The position numbers were made by a program, and so were the translations under genes. The notes under the pieces were generated by a model, which worked only from the letters and a program-made list of their open reading frames with translations, made no database searches and had not been told where the DNA came from. Shown piece after piece: positions 36,752 to 49,004 of a DNA stretch of 64,000 nt; the stretch's first letter is position 1, and each line of letters starts with the position of its first letter. This stretch comes from Owenia fusiformis. Lineage: Eukaryota; Annelida; Polychaeta; Sabellida; Oweniidae. The stretch is taken from positions 22,465,915-22,529,914 of the forward strand of contig CAIIXF020000001.1 in assembly GCA_903813345.2 (NCBI GenBank), read 5' to 3'.

Positions 36752-39700
36752 TTGCATGATTTACACTATACTGACTGCATTAACCACCCTCATACCAACC
36801 CCCAAAATGAACATTTTTCAAGCCAATATACAATCCATTAATACCTCTGCCAAATATATAAAAAACCTATCCCCAAATGCTTCAATATTCTGTCTTACGG
36901 AAATTTGGCACCCAAAATCTGAAAACATTGTATCAGCCGGTCTTAAAGACTGGTCTTGGATTAAATCTGTTCGGCAAAATAGGGAGGGCGGGGGTGCAGC
37001 CATTATAGCCTCTCCCAATACCAAAATTGTAAAGCGCGATGATCTCATGAGGGATGATGTTGAAGCAGCATGGGCCAATATTTACACCAAAGACCTTGCA
37101 ATCCTTTTATGCTCAGTATACATCCCTCCGGAGAACATCACAGCCTGGGAGAAATTTATTGTAATAGCCCACAAAGTTTTCAATGATGGCATCCCAATAC
37201 TTTTCACCGGTGATTTCAATGCTAGACATCCCCTTTGGCATGACAGCGCCACAAATAAACTTGGGGACCAAGTTGCCAATTTTATTCTGGCACATAATGC
37301 ACATATCTTCAATAATAGACAACACACCCGCAAAGATACCATCATTGATTTAACTTTTGGTTCGGGTTCTTTGTCATCCAGGATTCAGGACTGGCGGGTG
37401 CGGGAGGAGGTCTACCTGAGATCTGATCACAGGCTGATTTCCTTCAGGATTGGCAGGTCGGAATCAGAGGTGAAAAGAGAATACTTAGATCTTAAGAATA
37501 CCAATTGGAAAATTTTTGAAAGGGAATGCGATATAAAATGTTCTGATTGGTTGCAGGATACCCTCCCCAACTCTAACGTGGAGGAATGCTACACTACACT
37601 GTGCTCCCTGATACACAAGGTCGTTGAAGAGAATATACCCAAGAAAACGGTGTGTAGCAGGAGCAAAGGGTGGTGGACACATGAACTGACCAATCAGGTA
37701 AAAAATCTCAGAAAAGCAAAACGTAATTATAATAAACGCAGTGATCCAGCCAACTGGGCTATCTACGCTGGGCTCGCTGATCAGTTTGCCTCAGATGTCA
37801 AAGAATGTGAATCTCAGTATTGGGACAAACTGTTCGGGGAGCTCTGTGTGGGCAGACCGGAAGGCATTTGGAAAACTGTCAATCAAACTCAAAATAAAAA
37901 AGCCAAAAAGATTGTACAGCCAATAAAATCTAAAGATGGGAGCACCATATTGCACACTGATGTGGATATCGCTCAGGCGATGGTCCAACAGTACGGTAAA
38001 CAAAATCTACCAGTACAAAGGTGTAAAGTATGGTACTCCCATGTTAATGACACAACCAATGACCTCATCAAATCTGAAAAAGAAAAAATGCTCGATCCCA
38101 ATTATCACAAAGTATGCTCCGAGGAGAATAGGGACATCACATTCACAGAAACGATTGAGGCAATCAACAGAACCCCAACCAACACAGCCCCTAGTCCCAG
38201 AGAGAAACTTCTAGGAATCGTCATCAAAAAAGGAGGCAACATGTTACACCACTCAATCTGGAAACTAGCCCAGAAATGTTGGGAGGAGGGAGTCCTGCCC
38301 TCCGAATTCAAGATAGACCCCAAATCTATGCTTGGAAAACCCAACAAAAAAGACTACCACACTGAGAGATCATACAGGCCTATAACACTCGAATCTTTAA
38401 TTGGGAAAATCCTGCAGAGAATAGTAAGTCCCCGGCTCTCATGGCGCTGTGAGGCTAACAACATATACTGCAGCTACCAAGACGCGTACAGAGAGCATAG
38501 GGGATGTTCTCAGACTGTCATCAGATTCGTTCAGTCTGTACAGGAGGCTCTCAATAGAGGTGAAACTGTTATAGCTGCTGTATTAGATTATGAAAGTTGT
38601 TTTGAGCGGATATGGAGGGAAGGACTGATTTACAAAATGGCTCAAAATGGCATTGGGGGAAGACTGCTCGTATACATCTCCCAGTACTTGTTCAACAGGC
38701 AGTTCTCCATCACTGCCAATGACCATACTACCAGCCTCATTACATCAACTGTGGGTATTCCTTAGGGATCTGTGCTGTCCCCATCCCTCTGCAACATTTA
38801 TACTGCGGATTCCATGGCTAAGGTTTTGTCGCATACTGCTGGATTCGCTGACGACAACACCATTTGGTGTAGTGGTGTTGACGTAGCAGCCGTAGAGCAG
38901 AGAATTAACAAAGACCTGGAGGAAATTGCAGGTAAATGGTGTGAAAAGTGGAATATGGAAATAGCACCGGAAAAATCTGAGGTACTCATCTTCACCCCAC
39001 CTGGAAAAGTGAAACCTAACATCAACATTCACTTCAGGAACAAGCAACTTCCAATAGTCCACTCAAAGAAAATCCTAGGAGTCACAGTTGACGATGAACT
39101 CAACTTCGATCAACACATAGACCTGAAAAAGAAGTCTGCAATCGGAGCACTAGCAGGTATAGCCAATTTTACCAGCTGCAACTCTGGGTGCAGTGAGGAA
39201 GTTTTCACCACGCTTTATAAGACCCTGGTGATCCCTCACTTTGAAACTGGCATAAGTGCTATTGCCACAGCCACAGACAAAGCAGCAAAAGCTTATTCAA
39301 CAGTCCAACGTGCTGCTCTCCTAAAAACAACAGGATGTTTGTCGACAGTGAGCACAGAATCACTGGAGGTTATGGCAGGAGTACTTCCCATAGACATACA
39401 CCTGAGAGCCAGACAAGCTCAAGAGGCTGTCAGAATATTATCACATAATATATCTGACCCCATTGCTGAAGAATATCATCGTTTGACAGAATCTGGAAAA
39501 CCAGATAGAAAGCCTACCTGTTTCAACATCTTAGCAGCTAGACTCAGACTGCACAACTGTCCAACCAAACCAACTAACTATGCTAAACACAGCTACTACC
39601 AAGCAGACACAGAGACCTTTTTACCAGCTGATGTCATCGTGCATACTGAGGATTTCAGCAGATCCAAATCTGAGCAATCTCATCGCATCAACAACTTGCT

Positions 39701-39771
39701 GAATGATCTTGATGGCTCAGAGACTGTGATCTTCACAGACGGGTCCGCTAATGGCAATCCAGGACCAACTG
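36741..39771 (+). pseudogene. ORF2: endonuclease, reverse transcriptase and first part of RNase H
   Basis: APE-type endonuclease motifs are FQANIQSINTS, FCLTEIW, VYIPP, LFTGDFNARHPLWHD and LRSDHRLISF. RT motifs are SYRPITLESLIGK, VLDYESCFERIW (A) and GFADDNTIW (C). A TAG at 38763-38765 interrupts the motif B loop (TVGIP-stop-GSVLSPSLCNIY) where the family has Gln. RNase H begins with VIFTDGSANGNPGPT and is then cut by the TIR element at 39772. Confidence 0.9.
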
Positions 39772-41107
39772 CCCTTATAAAAAATTCAACCTTGAAAGTC
39801 CGAATTTAAACCGTTGCACAATCATTGTACAATCATTGATCCGATCATTTATGCAACCATGCCAACCGTTACGATGCAACCATTACAATTTTGGTTGTAA
39901 ACTCATTGAAATATTTCAATCATATGTAACCATTGTAAACGCTTGACAATTTTGGTTGCATTTCTTGCAACCGTTTCAATCGAATGCAACCCTTTAAAAC
40001 TATGGCAATTTTATCTCAATACAACATAAAATAATTATCTTGCTCTTTAAAAAAAATATATTTCAAATGTGTCTATTTCATGCATACTGTACATGTCAGA
40101 ATTTAAATGGTTTGATCAAAAAGATATTTAAAGTATTGAAATAGTTAAGTAAACTTGTCTTGTGAATGAAAATATATTGAACCAAATGACTATTTTACAA
40201 AATCACTTCACTACTTTTTAAGTTATTGCAAAATCATTTGAAAAATTTTTTGATTGGGTCAAGTCTTCAAGGATTTTACACTTCACCTTGCAATCATTGC
40301 AATTATAAAGGAAGGAAGATGTGTCTGGAAGGAAGAAATCCTTCAATGGGAAAATAATCTGTTTTGATTTGATAGAGAAAATGCAATCAGACATTACAGG
40401 ATGTGTTTTAAATAATTAAGTCGATAATCATACAGTAACTTAAAAAACTCTGATCACAGTTAGACTCAGTCTATCTAGTTTGATTAGAGTCTGCTTTGAA
40501 GGATGTGTCTAAAGAAACTTTATTAATCCATAAACAAAACAAAAATAATTCGGCAAGGCAAAACAAACCTTATTATATCAGTTTGATTAGAGTCTGCTAT
40601 AAAGAAAGCATCCTATGTAATTTAAATTATTCCATACACAGAACTTGATAAATAATTTGCCAAAGAAAATCTCCCATATTTTCCTCCAGATTTTTCCAAG
40701 TTTAGAGTTTTGAAAAATAAGCCCTGTTTTTGGTTTTTATTTTTTAATCATCAACACATATCATTTAGACTGAAAACACTTTTCAGTACAAATGCTCTGC
40801 CCTAGTGAATAAAGTAAAACCATGGACTTTCAATCTATTGAATGTCTATGGTAAAACAAACTAAATAAAAATGAAATAAAAAATTCTGAAAATATTATTT
40901 GCAGTTTCATATACTTGCTATTTGAGATTTCTCAGCACTTATTGAAGTAATTGAATAAAGAAATAAACCCTCAAAAATCTGAAAACACTTTTTAAATTTT
41001 AACTCCCCCCCCCTCTGCATGAAATAGATAATTAAAATAAATATATAGTATAACACAAGATGAAAATAGATATAACAGAAACTAGGACTATGAACCCTTT
41101 TTCTGGT

Positions 41108-41205
41108 CAAGCATTTTAATTAGCCGTTCAACCGTTTTAATTAGCTGTTCAACCGTTTTAATTAGCTGTTCAACCGTTTTAATTGGCTGTTCAAGCATTT
41201 TGATT
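41108..41205. repeat. 21-bp tandem repeat, about four units
   Basis: Unit TTTTAATTAGCTGTTCAACCG; inside the 3.8-kb TIR element. Confidence 0.9.
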
Positions 41206-41328
41206 TTCTTAAACCCATGAGAATATCAATATGTAGTAGGTATTGTTGTGTTGAGCATTGTTATAAAAAATATTTGCCAAGAAAGAACATGGTAATTAAA
41301 TCTGTTGTGAAAATGTGTTTCACACATA

Positions 41329-42383
41329 CAGGGTGTTCCAAAAGTAACAGGACTGGTGCTGGTATTTTGTCAATTTTGCACCGAGTGTTTTCAAATTTTT
41401 ACAAATCGTACTTTGAAGTATTGCAACTAAAATTGTATAGTTTCAGAAAAAATGATGAAATGCGGCTAGAGTTGTGGTTACTATAGCAACATGACATCAC
41501 AATACCCGGGGCAACTTTTTTCTGAAAATGTGATATCTAACATTTTTGTATTACTGAAGGAAGTATCCATTTCACCTATTATAATACAACATTTCTTATT
41601 TATTTTATTAGTTGCTTTGTTGTAAAGGTGTTGCTATAAAACTCAGATTCAAGTCTAATTTCATTATAATAATATTTATTCAATTTCCTGGAATATCACT
41701 ATGAATTACAGTCTGAACAATTTGTGGTTGAGTATTTGAAAAGACCCAATTTGAAGCCAGTCATCCACCTTGATAAGGCGCCTGCCCGCAGGTCACCATT
41801 AAAGACCATGCAGCTATAGAGAAGCTAGGTCTTGAGTTCTAAAAAAATGTACCATACTCTTCTGATCATGCAACATCCAATTTTTACTTACATGGGAAAT
41901 GGAATGCTAATCAGTGCTGTAAGATCTTTAAAGATGAGAATGACCTTCTCCAAGTTGTTCAATCGACCATGCGTGACATGTTCTCAAATGGGTTCACTCA
42001 TGTGTCATGGATACAGAGTGTTACTCTTCTACTGACCAAATAGGAGCCTATTTTTCAAAGTACATAGGATACATAGGAATATCAAATTATGTAAAACAAA
42101 TGTAATTCCCACCAGTTGTTGCATTTTAACTTTGATATGGGATGTACAAAATGCTCAATGTCTCTTTCTGTCTTAATGTAACTTTCTGCGTGGAATGTTG
42201 CCCCGGGTATTGTGATGTTATGTTACCATAGCAACCATAACTCTACCCAAGTTACATAGTTTTTGTCGAAACTTTGCAGTTTTAGTAACGATACATGAAA
42301 ATACATTATGTAAAATTTTGAAGACGATTGATGCATATTTAACAAAATGCCAGCACCAGTCTTGTTACTTATGGAACACCCTG
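41329..42383. mobile_element. 1055-bp mariner-like non-autonomous element nested in the 3.8-kb element
   Basis: Flanked by TA on each side. Termini CAGGGTGTTCCAAAAGTAAC versus CAGGGTGTTCCATAAGTAAC on the opposite strand. The inverted arms continue inward with interruptions for about 200 bp, including CACAATACCCGGGGCAAC on both sides. No transposase ORF. TA duplication and CAGGGTG ends indicate the Tc1/mariner superfamily. Confidence 0.88.
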
Positions 42384-43553
42384 TAATATACAGTCAATAT
42401 CAAAATAGTCCTCTTGTTTGTATTTTTTAAATTTTAGTGAGTCATACTCTTGATATTTGGTGTTAACTACACATGGATACATTTGAAGACCCATTTTGCT
42501 GGGGGGGGTGACTACTGGCCTGTTCATTGTACATAAACTTTTGCGGGGGTCCTGAGCTAAACCCTCCGATATCAATATGTTCCCAAACCAATCTATTTGT
42601 ATATCATGGGTATAGCAATAATCCATCTACCTTCACAAAATTTTACTGAAATTATTAATTCAGATGTTTTCCATTGAAACTGTGAAAATTAAGTCTTTGG
42701 TGCATTATTACTATAAAAACATTTTCACTAAATAAAGCAATCAACTTGTGATTACATGTTTGTATTATTTTGTACATCATACCCTGCTTCTTTTGATCAT
42801 ACATGTATATCAGTCTAATCATGAACAAAAACAATGGTGTCTCATCTTGTGATTTTGTTTAAAAGAAATCTTAAGATTTTCCTTGGTCAATTTCTTAACC
42901 AAATTGGAATTTTGCTTAATTCTTTTCATAATTAACATTAAAAATACATTATTTTGGCAATATCAGATAACGGGAAATAAACACTAGATATGGTACTTTT
43001 AATTGTGTAAATAATGTTAATGACAGAGAACATAAATAATCATATGCCATTGAGTGGAAAACTAAATCTAAATCCGTACTGGAGAAAGAAACATATGAAC
43101 ATGAATTTAGTAATTTACTATAATAAACATGCATGTATGCTTGCAGAAAAAATATCCTAATATACTGTTGTTGAATAGAGGTAGATTCAAATCCTTACTT
43201 AAAGATAATTTTAATTCAAGTAAAATGATTACTTTTTTGGAATGATACCAATCAGGATGGTTGCAGGGCTTGAACTATGTAATCATTGAACAAAACGTAT
43301 TGCAACCATTTACATTTCAATGTGAAATGGTTGCAGTTTACAATGGTTGCAGATTACAATGATTGTATAGAAATGGTTGCGCAGTCGTTGAAAAAGAGTT
43401 GACTTTGCTTGGTTGAATGCAATGGTTGCACAATGATTGCTTATCACCCTACAATGGTTTTTCCTTTGATCTTAGTAGTTGAAACAATCAGTATTCAATG
43501 ATTGATGGAAACGGTTTAAATTCGGACTTTCTAGGTTGAATTTTTTATAAGGG

Positions 43554-44424
43554 TGGTGCTTCAGCCATTATTTACATCAGTGGCTTAAAAAGCAATCCAA
43601 TATGCCTGGAGGAACCAGTAGCCAGCCAAGGTAACAACTACACTGGAGAGGTCACTGCACTCAAGCTGGCAGTGGAATTTATTGTCGGAACCAGGACGTC
43701 TGATAAAATTACTATACTGTCTGACTGCCAACCAGCCATAACAACTGCATTTTTGAACACCAAACTCAAAAATATGATGCCTGAAATCATCAGCATAAGA
43801 AAAGCCTGCAAAACACTTTCCATGCTAAAGAAAAACATAGAAATCTTTTGGGTACCTGGACATCTTGGAATTGAGGGCAATGAAGTAGCTGATAAAATAG
43901 CCAAAAAAGCTGCAAGTACAGCCACAACCCTCCCTCCCCCAAAAACAACAAAAACTATGGCTTATAAATCAATCAAAAATATGTCCATTGATAAGTGGCA
44001 AACTAGGTATATCCACTCTGATAAAGTTAACTTGATTCAAAACCTTATACCACAAGTAAAAGTTAAATCACAATCATTAAAGTTGGGTAAAAGATACAGT
44101 CAGACAAAAGTCAATCAAATTATATCTGGGCACACTCGTCTCAATGGCCACTACTACAAAATCAACCCTGATCTTTCCTCTCCCAACTGTGAACACTGTA
44201 ATTCACCAGAAACTTTGCATCATTTCTTGTTTCAGTGCAGCAAATACAGTGCTCAGAGGGAGGTAATGCTAGCGGCTATAGACAATGTACTACTAGGAGC
44301 CAACTACAACCCAACCATAGACTTACAAACCATCACAGGTCTTAATACAAACTTAGACCGGCATATCAACACAGAAATAGTAGAACGACTACAACAGTTC
44401 ATACTATCAACTAATAGAATTTAA
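43554..44424 (+). pseudogene. ORF2 continued: RNase H remainder and C-terminal Cys/His domain
   Basis: In frame once the insertion and one TG are removed (GPT then GASAIIYISGLK). Catalytic RNase H residues are visible: Glu in NYTGEVTALKLAVEF, Asp in ILSDCQPAI, and the last Asp in GNEVADKIAKKA. WVPGHLGIEGNEVAD is diagnostic. A C-terminal CEHCNSPETLHHFLFQCSKY motif is typical of I/R1-like ORF2 ends. Confidence 0.9.
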
Positions 44425-44807
44425 CAAATCAAACGAAACAGAGATAGTGACTCTTAAAGTCTCCAGTATAATTGAGATACTGACTCTTTTAGATAACAAT
44501 GTCAAAATGCGCACTCTCAAAAGTCTATCAAAACAAGTATTAGTGAAAATTACAAGTGATATAATAGTACACAGTGAAACCAAAGTATCTAGTGACCAAA
44601 GGCAGCATTAAAGTGCCATCGTGTTAAGTACACTAACACGTAAATTGGATAAAGAAGAAGAAGAAGTGCAACCGTCACATTTAATTAAATACAATAACGT
44701 CTTTGGGAAATAAAATACCAAAGAAATTGAAAACTGCCCATAAGAATCCATGTAAATAATAAAACCAGAAGGGAGGACAACACAGGACTAACCTTACCCT
44801 CCTAAAC

Positions 44808-44808
<1 letters not shown>

Positions 44809-44851
<43 letters not shown>
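44809..44851. repeat. (ATG)n microsatellite
   Basis: About 14 units of ATG/GAT, just past the 3' end of the I/Jockey-like LINE. Confidence 0.95.
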
Positions 44852-44853
<2 letters not shown>

Positions 44854-44999
44854 GGGCCAATGTGATTCTGATGAACGGGATTCGGATTATTGTGGCGACC
44901 CCTCTTACACTAATCAAACTAATAGTTATGAAGCTTAGTTCTGGGCCTAGGGAGCCATCTGTGTTCAGTAAGCCTATGTAGCAATGGACAACGAATAGA

Positions 45000-45630
45000 T
45001 GGCGCGTTTTCGCGGGAAATTTTATTCACTAAAAAATTGACCCCGCTTTTATATGCAATTTTGGTCGCTCATTTTAACTATGTTAAAAGTCGAATTGCTG
45101 TTATTTCTTTCTAAAATCTGTTTAATAATTGAATGAAGTCTTCGCGCATTCTTAAGAATAGAAGAAAATCGTTTTTGGCGAGGACGAACTTCACGAGGTA
45201 AAGTTTAAATCATTTAATTATACCCTCAATAATTTTTGGTCGCTTTGATTAAGCAGTTATTTGTAAAGTTTAAAGTCTTGAGATCGTAAAAAATTAAAAC
45301 TTACACTGATATATATATGCGCAAATGTAGAAATTCAACTTTTAAAGTGGCTGGTGTAATCTTCCGATTCTCATGCAAGATGGCGGCCATATTTATCTTC
45401 CGGGGTCGCGTGTCTTGCGCAAAAATAAAATCGTTAATTTTGGTTAATCTGTGTTCAATTATGGTTGTTACTTCAAATAAATGTATATTTATGAAATCAA
45501 ATATGCTATTGAAAACTTCTTCATACGATGTCCGTTGAATTTGGACTTATTAGACACAGATTAAAAGATTGTTATTGTCACGTGATTAGTTTGTTGTTGT
45601 TCTCGCGATCAAGCACGTGGATCGATGTGG
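45000..45630. promoter_or_regulatory. Orphan CpG-rich, promoter-like segment
   Basis: CpG dinucleotides are frequent here, unlike the neighbouring DNA. Motifs: TTTCGCGGGAAA (45008-45019, E2F consensus), CAAGATGGCGGCCATAT (YY1-like), CTTCCGG (ETS-like) and CACGTG (E-box). No recognisable coding exon is attached on either side. It could be the promoter of an unrecognised or non-coding gene, or of a gene whose exons are not identifiable by eye. Confidence 0.35.
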
Positions 45631-45689
45631 ATAGGTTGGTATGATTATTTGACAATTACCAATGCATAATTCAGTAATTACAGGTGCCC

Positions 45690-46245
45690 CAATCTATTAT
45701 CATCGGATAATCACTTTGACTACTTGCAGTCTCACCTCCCTTGATGCCCCATACTGTAAAAGTTTATCATTGATGACCCATATTAATGATCACTTGACGT
45801 CCCATACTATTGATCATTTGATACATGTATACCATACTATTGACCACTTGATGTCCCACACTATTGATCACTTGATGTCCCACACTGTTGATTCCTTTGA
45901 TATACTATTGATCACTTGACGTCCCATACTGTTGATCACTTGATGTCCCATACTATTGATCATTTGATGTCCCATACTATTTAACACTTACTACCCCATA
46001 CCATTGATCACTTGATTTCCCACACTGTTAATTATTTTATTCCCTAATACTTATTAATTACTATTGATTATTGATTGTCCAAGACTGTTGATTACTTGAT
46101 ATCCAGTACTGTTGATCACTTGATGTTCCATACTGTTGATCACTTGATGTCCCATACCATTAATCACTTGATGCCCCATACTATTGGTTAGTTGATGTCC
46201 CATACCACTAATCACTTGATGTCTCATACCATTGATTTCTAAATG
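45690..46245. repeat. 24-bp minisatellite, about 20 degenerate units
   Basis: Unit close to CCCATACTATTGATCACTTG ATGT. Units vary in a few positions (GACGTCCCATACT, GATGTCCCACACT). No coding meaning; both strands stay open by chance periodicity (24 is a multiple of 3). Confidence 0.92.
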
Positions 46246-46600
46246 CAGCATGCTTGTTTTAACGACTTGGAAAGTTTTATTTTGGTCTCTCTCAAGACTT
46301 TTTAAAACTATATTACATGTACATATGAACATATGTATATTTTATATTATGGTAAACAATTTAGTGATATACATGTAGTGTCAGCTTATAGATACACTAT
46401 TTGTATACATGGAATTCAAGTAATAAAAAAATATTTGTACTATGTTCTCCATTGATCCAAATGAAAGAGACATAGAAAATTGTACATTGCAAATGTTTAT
46501 TTTAAAAAAAATACAAAAAACGCCCATGGGTGATACTCTGGGACTCTAATTTACGAAAATATGAACTTATATTAGACCTTCATTTTTTTTGTTTGGTTAA

Positions 46601-47014
46601 GGTCAGGGTGCATGATGGGAAATTTTCTGCATCCTTCAATTGAGTCACATGTTATTTTTCAAACAAGAATCACTCCTTCCCCACATTGTCTACACCTTCC
46701 AAGTTTGCACAAAGAGTGCACTTATGTGCCTAGAAAAGACTTGTGAGAAGATTTGTTTTGTAAAATGTATAAAAAACGAGAAAATTCAGTGAAAAAAATT
46801 TCTGAAAATTTTCTGAATTTTTTCACTGAATTTTCTTGTTCTTTATACACTTTATCAAAACATTCTTCTCACAAGTCTTTTCTAGGCACATAAGTGCACT
46901 CTTTGTGCAAAAGTGAAAGATATAGACAATGTGGGGAAGGAGTGATTCTTGTTTGAAAAATAACATGTGACTCAATTGAGGGATATAGAAAATTTCCCAT
47001 CATGCACCCTGACC
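46601..47014. mobile_element. 414-bp palindromic element flanked by TTAA
   Basis: Almost the entire element is one inverted repeat with arms of about 205 bp: GGTCAGGGTGCATGATGGGA at the left and its complement at the right, meeting at a short AT-rich centre. TTAA flanks both ends (46597-46600, 47015-47018). This target duplication is typical of piggyBac and Kolobok. No ORF. Confidence 0.92.
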
Positions 47015-47528
47015 TTAAATAAAAGTTAGAGTTACAAGAAAATATAAGGTATGATAAGATAAACCTTATTGTTAATTTTTAATTAAATTTCAAAGTTGGG
47101 GTCAGTTTTTAGCAAAAACGATTTTTGGACCCCCTGAGGGTGACCTACTTTAAATGGGTGCCACGGCCAGTATGCATTTTCTAAAAATTTAGGTTATAGA
47201 TTTTCTTTTTATTGAAACTCCAAGCTTTCAGAAAATATATAGTTTAATGGGGTTGGGTTAATTTAAAAAAATGGTTGTCCAATGCTACTTAGATCTAGAG
47301 GTTAAAAAAGTTGAGAACAATTTCCTGTCCTGGCCTCAACTTTAGAATTCTATAGTTTACAATGTGGTACGTTATGTCAACCATAAGTGCGTTAAAATTT
47401 TTGTTCAATGGACAAACTAACAAAAATGAATTAAATTAGTACTTACGTTAATCATCTACAGGCTACAAATCCATAGGTTATCATGGACAAATCTAGTAAA
47501 CTTTCTCTTTTTCTAACCCAAATACCAG

Positions 47529-48769
47529 CACATGCTATCTATTGCAAGACTAACGCCTGGTGTAACCGTCACCATGTTATTCGGTGTTTTTTAAGTAGCG
47601 CAAGGATCCTGCCATGACCGTGGCAGTGTTATTTTGTAAGCCTGGTATAACCGTGACAACGCTGTATTATATTGCAAGGCCTGTCATGACCGTGACAATG
47701 CTATATTATATTGCAAGGCCTGTCATGACCGTGGTAATGTTAAAGCCCCGTATGACCGTGACAATGGTTCCAAGGTCTGTCATGACCGGGACAATGCTAT
47801 ATTATATTGCAAGGCCTGTCATGACCGTGGTAATGTTAAAGCCCCGTATGACCGTGACAATGGTTGCGAGGCCTGTCATGACCGGGACAATGCTATATTA
47901 TATTGCAAGGCCTGTAATGAATATGGTTGTAATGCCTGTCAAGACTGTGCTAATGCTGAAGCCTGATATGACCGTGACAATGCTTGCAAGGCCTATCATG
48001 ACCGTGACAATGCTTGCAAGGTCTGTCATGACCGTGACAATGCTATATTATATTGCAAGGCCTGTCATGACCGTGACAATGCTTGTAAAGCCTGCCATGA
48101 CCGTGACAATGTTATGTTATATTGCCGTATATATTATATGACCGTAATAAGGATTGAAAGGCCTGTCATGACCGTCAGAATGTTAAAGCCTGTCATGACC
48201 GTGGTAAGGTTAAAGCCTGTCATGACCGTGGTAAGGTTAAAGCCTGATATGACCGTGACAATAGTTGCAAGGCCTCTCATGACCGTGGTTGTATTTAAAG
48301 TAGCATGAGAACACCGTAATGACAATTTTTATTCGTGTTTAACTACCTTAAAGATGTAAATAAAGACTACGAAAAATGTGTATTAATTTCACAACGAAAA
48401 CCTAATTTTTACTCATAAATAATTTGCTAACAAACTATATCTCTACTCTCATTCAAGGAGCTTCGATTCGAAAGCATATACTTTCTATAATGATCAATAA
48501 ATAAGATTTATCCATAAAAAATACAAACAGCAACGGGCGAACATAAAGGTCATTAATGTCATATAAAGGTTACGGTCGCGACAGGCTTACACGATTACAC
48601 TACCACGGTCATGGCAGGCATTTTAATATAATACAGCATTGTCGCGGTTATACCAGGCTTTCACGATAACATTACCACGGTCATGGCAGGATCCTTGCGC
48701 TACTTAAAAAACACTGAATAACATGGTGACGGTTACGCCAGGCGTTAGTCTTGCAACAGATAGGGTCTC
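47529..48769. mobile_element. 1241-bp TIR element with minisatellite body, 8-bp target duplication
   Basis: AATACCAG at 47521-47528 and 48770-48777. Inverted arms match from about 6 bp in (CTATCT-TTGCAAGACTAACGCC) for more than 100 bp. The middle (about 47620-48300) is a repeat of GGCCTGTCATGACCGTGACA units with or without an ATATTATATTGC spacer. TCATGACCG is also part of the arms, so the body grew from TIR sequence. Ends 236 bp upstream of the NDUFB6 start codon. hAT- or Mutator-like by duplication size. Confidence 0.85.
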
Positions 48770-49004
48770 AATACCAGTCCAGTGTCAAACTCGATTCTGA
48801 AACGAAAATGATAACTATAGGGACAGAATAATACTAATTACATGCATTTGATATAAAAAATATTTTTATAAAAATTTATTTAATTTATACGTATTTTTGT
48901 GCATCATTATAGCTCACTTTTTATCATCAGTGCTGCTCAAATCGTTTATTTCAAACGCTCAAAGTTGAGGATTTAGTGAATTTACATTGACCTTCCCAAA
49001 CAAA

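Larger units (their letters stand above)
39772..43553. mobile_element. 3782-bp non-autonomous DNA transposon with 44-bp TIRs and subterminal repeats
   Basis: The ends are near-perfect inverted repeats starting CCCTTATAAAAAATTCAACC and running about 44 bp with one mismatch. It is flanked by TG on both sides; removing the element and one TG restores the RNase H frame, which fixes the ends. Within about 250 bp of each end, GCAACCATT / AATGGTTGC motifs are repeated many times, inverted between the two ends. Such motifs usually bind a transposase. No transposase ORF is seen. A 2-bp duplication fits CACTA-like or ISL2EU-like groups, but the CCC terminus is not the CACTA one. Confidence 0.88.
36490..44668 (+). 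mobile_element. I/Jockey-like non-LTR retrotransposon with RNase H, interrupted by a 3.8-kb DNA element
   Basis: Layout: end of ORF1 (zinc knuckles), ORF2 with endonuclease, RT, RNase H and C-terminal Cys/His motif, and a 3' tail of GAA repeats (about 44649-44667). RNase H in ORF2 and a GAA/TAA-type tail point to the I-like group (family knowledge). ORF1 is 5'-truncated. ORF2 carries an in-frame stop and the insertion 39772-43553, so this copy is inactive. Confidence 0.88.

Noticed and set aside
44681-44917. Minus-strand ORF with poly-isoleucine
   Set aside because: Produced by the (ATG)n microsatellite.
45662-46332. Open frames over the CCCATACTATTGATC array
   Set aside because: 24-bp tandem units; openness on both strands is a repeat effect.
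47614-48308. Long open frames with repeated MTVTML / ARPVMTV peptides
   Set aside because: They are the minisatellite body of a TIR element; unit length multiples keep the frame open by chance and no domain is present.
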